A DNA stretch of 64,000 nucleotides. Origin: Calcarisporiella thermophila CBS 279.70 (lineage: Eukaryota > Calcarisporiellomycota). A program made the position numbers and the translations under genes. Location of the stretch: the NCBI RefSeq assembly GCF_041956535.1, contig NW_027192216.1, positions 76,274-140,273 on the forward strand. The letters are read 5' to 3'. Shown one piece after another: positions 59,988 through 64,000 of the stretch. The notes beneath the pieces are model-generated. The model ran no database searches. It had not been told where the DNA came from and saw nothing but the letters and a program-made list of their open reading frames with translations. The first letter of the stretch is position 1. Every line of letters begins with the position of its first letter.

Positions 59988-60482
59988 ATGTCTGACAACG
60001 CTAACCGCCAACAGAACGAGCCTACTAAGACTGGATCCACCTTTCAAAGCACAATTGGAAAAGTAAAAGAGAAGGCCGGCAATCTGTTCGGAAATTCGGA
60101 GCTCTCTCAGAAAGGTACAGCCGAGCAGGAACATGCGGCTGCCCAGCACCGAGAAGCTGATGTTCATCAGCAAAAACGCGAGGAAGAAGAACGGCCGTCT
60201 CGGACGTCTGCGAACTATAACACTGCCGTTGGGATGGCAAAGGAGGAATTTGGACAGTTATCGGGCAGCAAGGAGACCGCCCATGAAGGCGCGCAACAAC
60301 GTCGCGAAGGCCAAGTTGAGCACGAACGAAAGCGCCAAGAGGATTGGATGGAGGGTGCAAAAGAACATGCCAAAGGCACCATCCAGTCTGGGGTGAATCG
60401 CACGATTGGTGATGACGAAGCTCAGGCACAAGCGCAACAAAGGAAAGAGGCAGGTCGAGAGCAGATGCAGGTCAATCAATAA
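59988..60482 (+). CDS. CsbD/Hmp1-like stress protein
   Basis: Single exon, 164 residues, very hydrophilic (rich in Gln, Glu, Lys, Ala, Gly). Two or three repeats of the CsbD-type pattern G-K-x-K-E-x-x-G occur: TIGKVKEKAGNLFGN (about 23-37), AVGMAKEEFGQLSGS (about 79-93), and a third, weaker one at EGAKEHAKGTIQSG (about 124-137). Bacterial CsbD proteins are general stress proteins; fungal relatives such as Ustilago Hmp1 have been reported to bind cruciform or mismatched DNA. The protein is probably disordered in solution and helical when bound. No signal sequence is present. The exposed TATA box suggests regulated expression. Confidence 0.75.
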   Translation: MSDNANRQQNEPTKTGSTFQSTIGKVKEKAGNLFGNSELSQKGTAEQEHAAAQHREADVHQQKREEEERPSRTSANYNTAVGMAKEEFGQLSGSKETAHEGAQQRREGQVEHERKRQEDWMEGAKEHAKGTIQSGVNRTIGDDEAQAQAQQRKEAGREQMQVNQ

Positions 60483-62343
60483 TTGTGCTGTCATATCCTG
60501 CCCATTCCTATTCCATACTTGCACAGCCCATTGACCTATTCATTCATTGTTATACTCTACATATGCATTTTTCAAATCTTTTATTTACCCCTCCTCCCCT
60601 CTTATTGTATACTTCTATCTGAATAAATTAGTGATGATTATCCTATACAGTTTTCGATTTAGATTTAGGAAAACTGTTTACTTATGGGTCCGTTGGTATA
60701 TATTCGAAATTAGCCTATAAACAACCAATTTTGTTTAAAATGTTACCAGATTTGGTTCTATGAAATATATCCCACGCAGGTCTCCATTATTTTTATGCCT
60801 TCACTTCCTCCCTTTCGCAATATAGCTGACTCCATTTTTTAACTTTATACCATTTTAATATTTGATAAGTTTGAAACAGAGTATTATGCACTATTCCGCT
60901 TTAAAGATATTGTCTTCTTAGTATTCTTCTTTTTTCTTTCGCTGACTAATACTGTGCTTTATCCAAACTACAATCTGAAAGTGGAATATTGATTATAACT
61001 CTGTAGCTCAGAATATTTGTTGCACTGGTCTCAGGAACCCTGTTAGATCCAAAATATCAGGTATGCTACCGATAATATGGACATAAATAGAAAATTAATT
61101 TATTAGATTTTCCACATTTTGTACTTTTTCTCTGGTGCAGTTGTGTTTGGAGCGGTACATATCACCAAACTAATTTGACAATGGCACGTTAAATGATATT
61201 AAAGCGCAAAGTTAGTGACGCTAATTATTTTTCAATTCATTTCACTTCATAGAGTGAACTTATTGTGTTGCATCTCTGTTTTGCGCCTTCTCATTTATAG
61301 TTTGAATACTTGCATGCCATAAAATCTTATAAAAATATATTCGTGGATTGGGAAAAATTCATGTACACTCATCTATATTTTTTATGTATTATAATTACAA
61401 TTATTTTTAATTCTACTTAAATTTTATCCATACTGCCCCTTATGTATCCTCTTTGCGGCTGTATGTGAAGCCAGTTATTGTGGTAGTTAGAAAAGAGGGA
61501 TTTTTTTCTATTCTGAAATGCAGTTCTGAATAGAAAAGTCAAGAGGTTGAAGACCAAATAGAGAGATATATTTTGAAATGCAATAAAATATTAATTCATG
61601 AATTTGAGTAGACACTGAGAGCAAATAAAAGTATAAATGGAAAGGAGCATTGAGGTGAAAAAAAAAAGATATCTTTAACTTTATTAAAAGTTCGAGGCTC
61701 AGAATGATTACAATGAAAAACTAACGCATTTTTCATTGTAATCTCTCATCTGAGGAGCTGACAAAGCATAGAGATTTATGTGCTTGTCCTTATTGCATCA
61801 AAAGTACTCAAAGCAACTTTCAATCTAATCCAATTTCATCCTTGACCTAAAAACTATACAGTATGCTTGAAATCTGTATAGCTCTAATTAACCTTAGGGA
61901 AGATTGGAAATCTCGTATTCTAATCTTTAGGTTGTGTTTTAATTCTGGTAGGTGAACTCTCTTGGTCAAACGAGCTTATCTAGATTTTCTCAGCTGCAGT
62001 TAGACAGTAATTTTGAACCTAGAGTGAAAAAAAAAAGAAATCTAACTTAGAAGAAATGCTGAAAAAATGAATAGCTCTGTTTTAATATTGAGACTAACTT
62101 ACTCACAAATATCGGGTGGAGATCACCATGCTTATGAAATTATCGGCATTTCTAAAGAAAGGGAGTGTGCATATTGGGTTCAAGAGTGCCATAACTAGTA
62201 ATTCTGTAGATGGGTCGGACACCAATATGGCGAGTAGACACCTGTGCAAAGGTATAAAATGTCTCTCCAAAGGAAGCATGTATGATAAATTAATATCTTT
62301 ATATAAACAAATCTTTATTTTCATTCATCCCACGATTAACTAA
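60483..62343. other. AT-rich gene-free region
   Basis: Nearly 1.9 kb of AT-rich DNA without a supported gene. It holds small inverted repeats, the best at 61706-61743. The open frames at 62103-62343 lack recognisable content. Confidence 0.6.
61706..61743. repeat. Perfect 15-bp inverted repeat
   Basis: GATTACAATGAAAAA and its exact reverse complement are separated by 8 nt (61721-61728). Confidence 0.75.
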
Positions 62344-62610
62344 ATGAAATCAATATTTAACATTATAATTGCGTCAATATTGGCCTTGTGCGTAATGGCA
62401 GCTGTTGAGGTCAATGAAGATTCCGCGTTGCAATCGCCTGAAGCAGCTACAATGGTCAGATGTTCAAATCATGACGGTACTGTTTTAAGTGCTTGTCGAA
62501 AATGTTGCAACACATTCTGCGAGAGTGGGAATCCACGAAAACACTGCAGGCAGTGCTGCGAATGGAATGGCTCTGGATGTAATGAACGGCTTGGATGTCG
62601 CCGTAACTGA
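62344..62610 (+). CDS. Small secreted cysteine-rich peptide
   Basis: Single exon, 88 residues. A hydrophobic signal peptide covers residues 1-19 (MKSIFNIIIASILALCVMA), then a ~19-residue acidic stretch that may be a propeptide. The last 50 residues hold ten cysteines in the spacing C-x11-C-x2-CC-x3-C-x8-C-x2-CC-x5-C-x6-C with basic residues between, including KHCRQCC and a GCRRN end. I do not recognise the family. An even number of cysteines suggests five disulphides and a compact extracellular peptide, as in effector-like, antimicrobial or hormone-like peptides. It sits alone in AT-rich DNA, a common setting for lineage-specific secreted proteins. The start ATG immediately follows an in-frame TAA. 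Confidence 0.7.
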   Translation: MKSIFNIIIASILALCVMAAVEVNEDSALQSPEAATMVRCSNHDGTVLSACRKCCNTFCESGNPRKHCRQCCEWNGSGCNERLGCRRN

Positions 62611-63630
62611 ACAAGATTGTTTATGATATGGGCACGATTTTGATATATACCTATTTATTATATCTGTGTCGATTATAGTCTTAAAACCCTTCCCATTCGT
62701 TCAAAAAGATAAATACATCTAATAAATATAATAAGAGATGGCTCTTTATAATTTTTTATACAATTATATTAAATAGAATATATGATTATCAGTGCATAAA
62801 AGCATATACAAAAATATTTAATTTACATATTGCAAAGATCATGAAATTGCGCACGTGGGCGAAGTATCAGCGCGATGACGAAAAGATAATTGAAGACCCA
62901 AACTCATAACATGCTATCATGAATAAAAGCATCGCATAAGCGTCGGTTTACGTCGTGAACGTGCCAATACGTAAATCACTTACCCTGCATGAAGCCCCTT
63001 TTCTAAAATCGGATCACCTTCGGTCAGTAAGCAAAAAACGAACTGTAGGCTTTACATTTTTGAGTTTGATCAAGCTGTTAGTAGAACAACAAATAGCATT
63101 TTTGGACCCAAATTTTCACGCAAAAACATAGAGTGGTGAAAAATGGGATGCTTGCCTTAAATGAGGCGAGGGAGGTGTGAACACCCATACGCGAATAACA
63201 CTGCCCAACTACTACTTGTTTTGACATGCCGGTGCTCTTTCAACTACTTCCAAGACCGAACTTGCTGTCAAAAATTAAACCGCTGGTAGCAATATTGGAA
63301 TTTGCTTTGAGAAACTAAAGAAGTACGGGGTTTGTCTGTATAATTGCAGCTGGTTAATGCTGCTAAGTACGAACAAGAAATCCAGCCACATGGAGAAGTA
63401 CAACTTTACTAATTTTTAAGCGTCTGCAGAAGTTCCTGTGTGGTTGTTCTATTTTGGTATTTGGCACGAATTAAATTGCCTGCTAAAAATTTCTGAAAAT
63501 AATTCTCAAATCAGCTGCGCCCAGAGGTATACATAGTACTCAGATCCGGACAATGCTATCCAACCCTCATCTCATCTTTTCTATTCATTCTTTCGTTCTT
63601 TAAAAATCCGCCTGGCACATCATAAGAAAA
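62611..63630. other. AT-rich intergenic region
   Basis: No supported gene. It separates the secreted peptide gene from the GDP-mannose pyrophosphorylase gene. Confidence 0.6.
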
Positions 63631-64000
63631 ATGAAAGCGCTCATCTTGGTTGGAGGTAGGTTGTAAATCCAAATGCCATATAATTAGCCGATCTAGAATA
63701 TGTTTGACGCGCATCATTAGGATTCGGGACGCGTCTTCGTCCATTAACGCTCACTTACCCAAAACCTTTGGTTGAATTCTGTAATAAGGTACATCTATTC
63801 TAAAGCATCTAAGAGAATGATGATATAACCTATTGTAATTCCAGCCCATGATACTCCATCAAATCGAGGGATTGGTTAAGGCAGGAGTTAGCGACATTGT
63901 ATTAGCTGTGAATTACCGACCTGAAATCATGGTTTCGGTGCTCAAAAAATACGAGGAGAAGTACAATATTAGCATTACCTTTTCCGTTGAGACAGAACCC
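63631..64000 (+). CDS. PSA1: Mannose-1-phosphate guanylyltransferase (partial, 5' end)
   Basis: Exons 63631-63655, 63721-63788 and 63845 onwards; the gene runs off the window end in frame. The first ~83 residues read [18 protein letters not shown] and [20 protein letters not shown], the nucleotide-binding and metal-site signatures of GDP-mannose pyrophosphorylase (yeast Psa1, animal GMPPB). It makes GDP-mannose from GTP and mannose-1-phosphate for glycosylation and cell-wall mannan. The first exon is 25 nt, ending inside the GG of the conserved [11 protein letters not shown] motif. Confidence 0.92.

Overview
The window is nuclear DNA of a fungus. Almost every gene is split by short spliceosomal introns (mostly 55-90 nt, GT..AG), the code is standard, and several proteins are of fungal type: a DUF1752/REG1-like phosphatase regulator, a YCK-type casein kinase I with a cysteine-rich tail, a class I myosin with an SH3 tail, an RSC-like bromodomain protein and a CsbD/Hmp1-like stress protein. 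The long two-propeller (type III) coronin makes me lean towards an early-diverging lineage (Mucoromycota or Zoopagomycota rather than Dikarya), but that is inference. Exon joins below were worked out by eye from splice sites, reading phase and protein-family conservation. All complete multi-exon models close in frame except the myosin tail.

Layout. 1-6.3 kb is AT-rich and repeat-dominated: decayed 3' ends of LINE-type retroelements, then an intact Tc1/mariner element. 6.3-60.5 kb is gene-dense: MFS transporter (+), RAD60/ESC2-like (-), MED21 (+), proteasome beta6 (-) and beta5 (+) sharing one 200-bp promoter, an unrecognised spliced gene (-), a Rad5/ULS1-type SNF2 ATPase (+), ATG4 (-), casein kinase I (+), a DUF1761 membrane protein (+), UVE1 (-), ECT1 (-), a REG1-like PP1 regulator (+), a mitochondrial LEA-like protein (-), a bromodomain-ankyrin-bromodomain protein (+), a protein with a CENP-C-type motif (+), an AIFM2-like oxidoreductase (+), UBC4 (-), DHH1 (+), an orphan coiled-coil protein (+), coronin-7 (-), myosin I (-), an aldo-keto reductase (-) and a CsbD-like protein (+). 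60.5-64 kb is AT-rich again, with a small secreted cysteine-rich peptide and the start of GDP-mannose pyrophosphorylase, cut by the window end.

The genes are not an operon or a biosynthetic cluster; most are housekeeping. Some local groupings make functional sense: the divergent 20S beta5/beta6 pair, the adjacent actin genes (coronin-7 and myosin I), and three genome-maintenance genes within 20 kb (RAD60-like, SNF2, UVE1). The most unusual items are two GC-AG introns, 14-nt and 20-nt micro-exons, a 5-nt terminal exon, a one-base excess in a G9 tract that breaks the myosin tail frame, a mitochondrion-targeted LEA-like protein, the bromo-ANK-bromo architecture, a CENP-C-motif protein without a cupin domain, and a ten-cysteine secreted peptide. 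I found no CRISPR array, no bacterial-type system and no convincing RNA gene.
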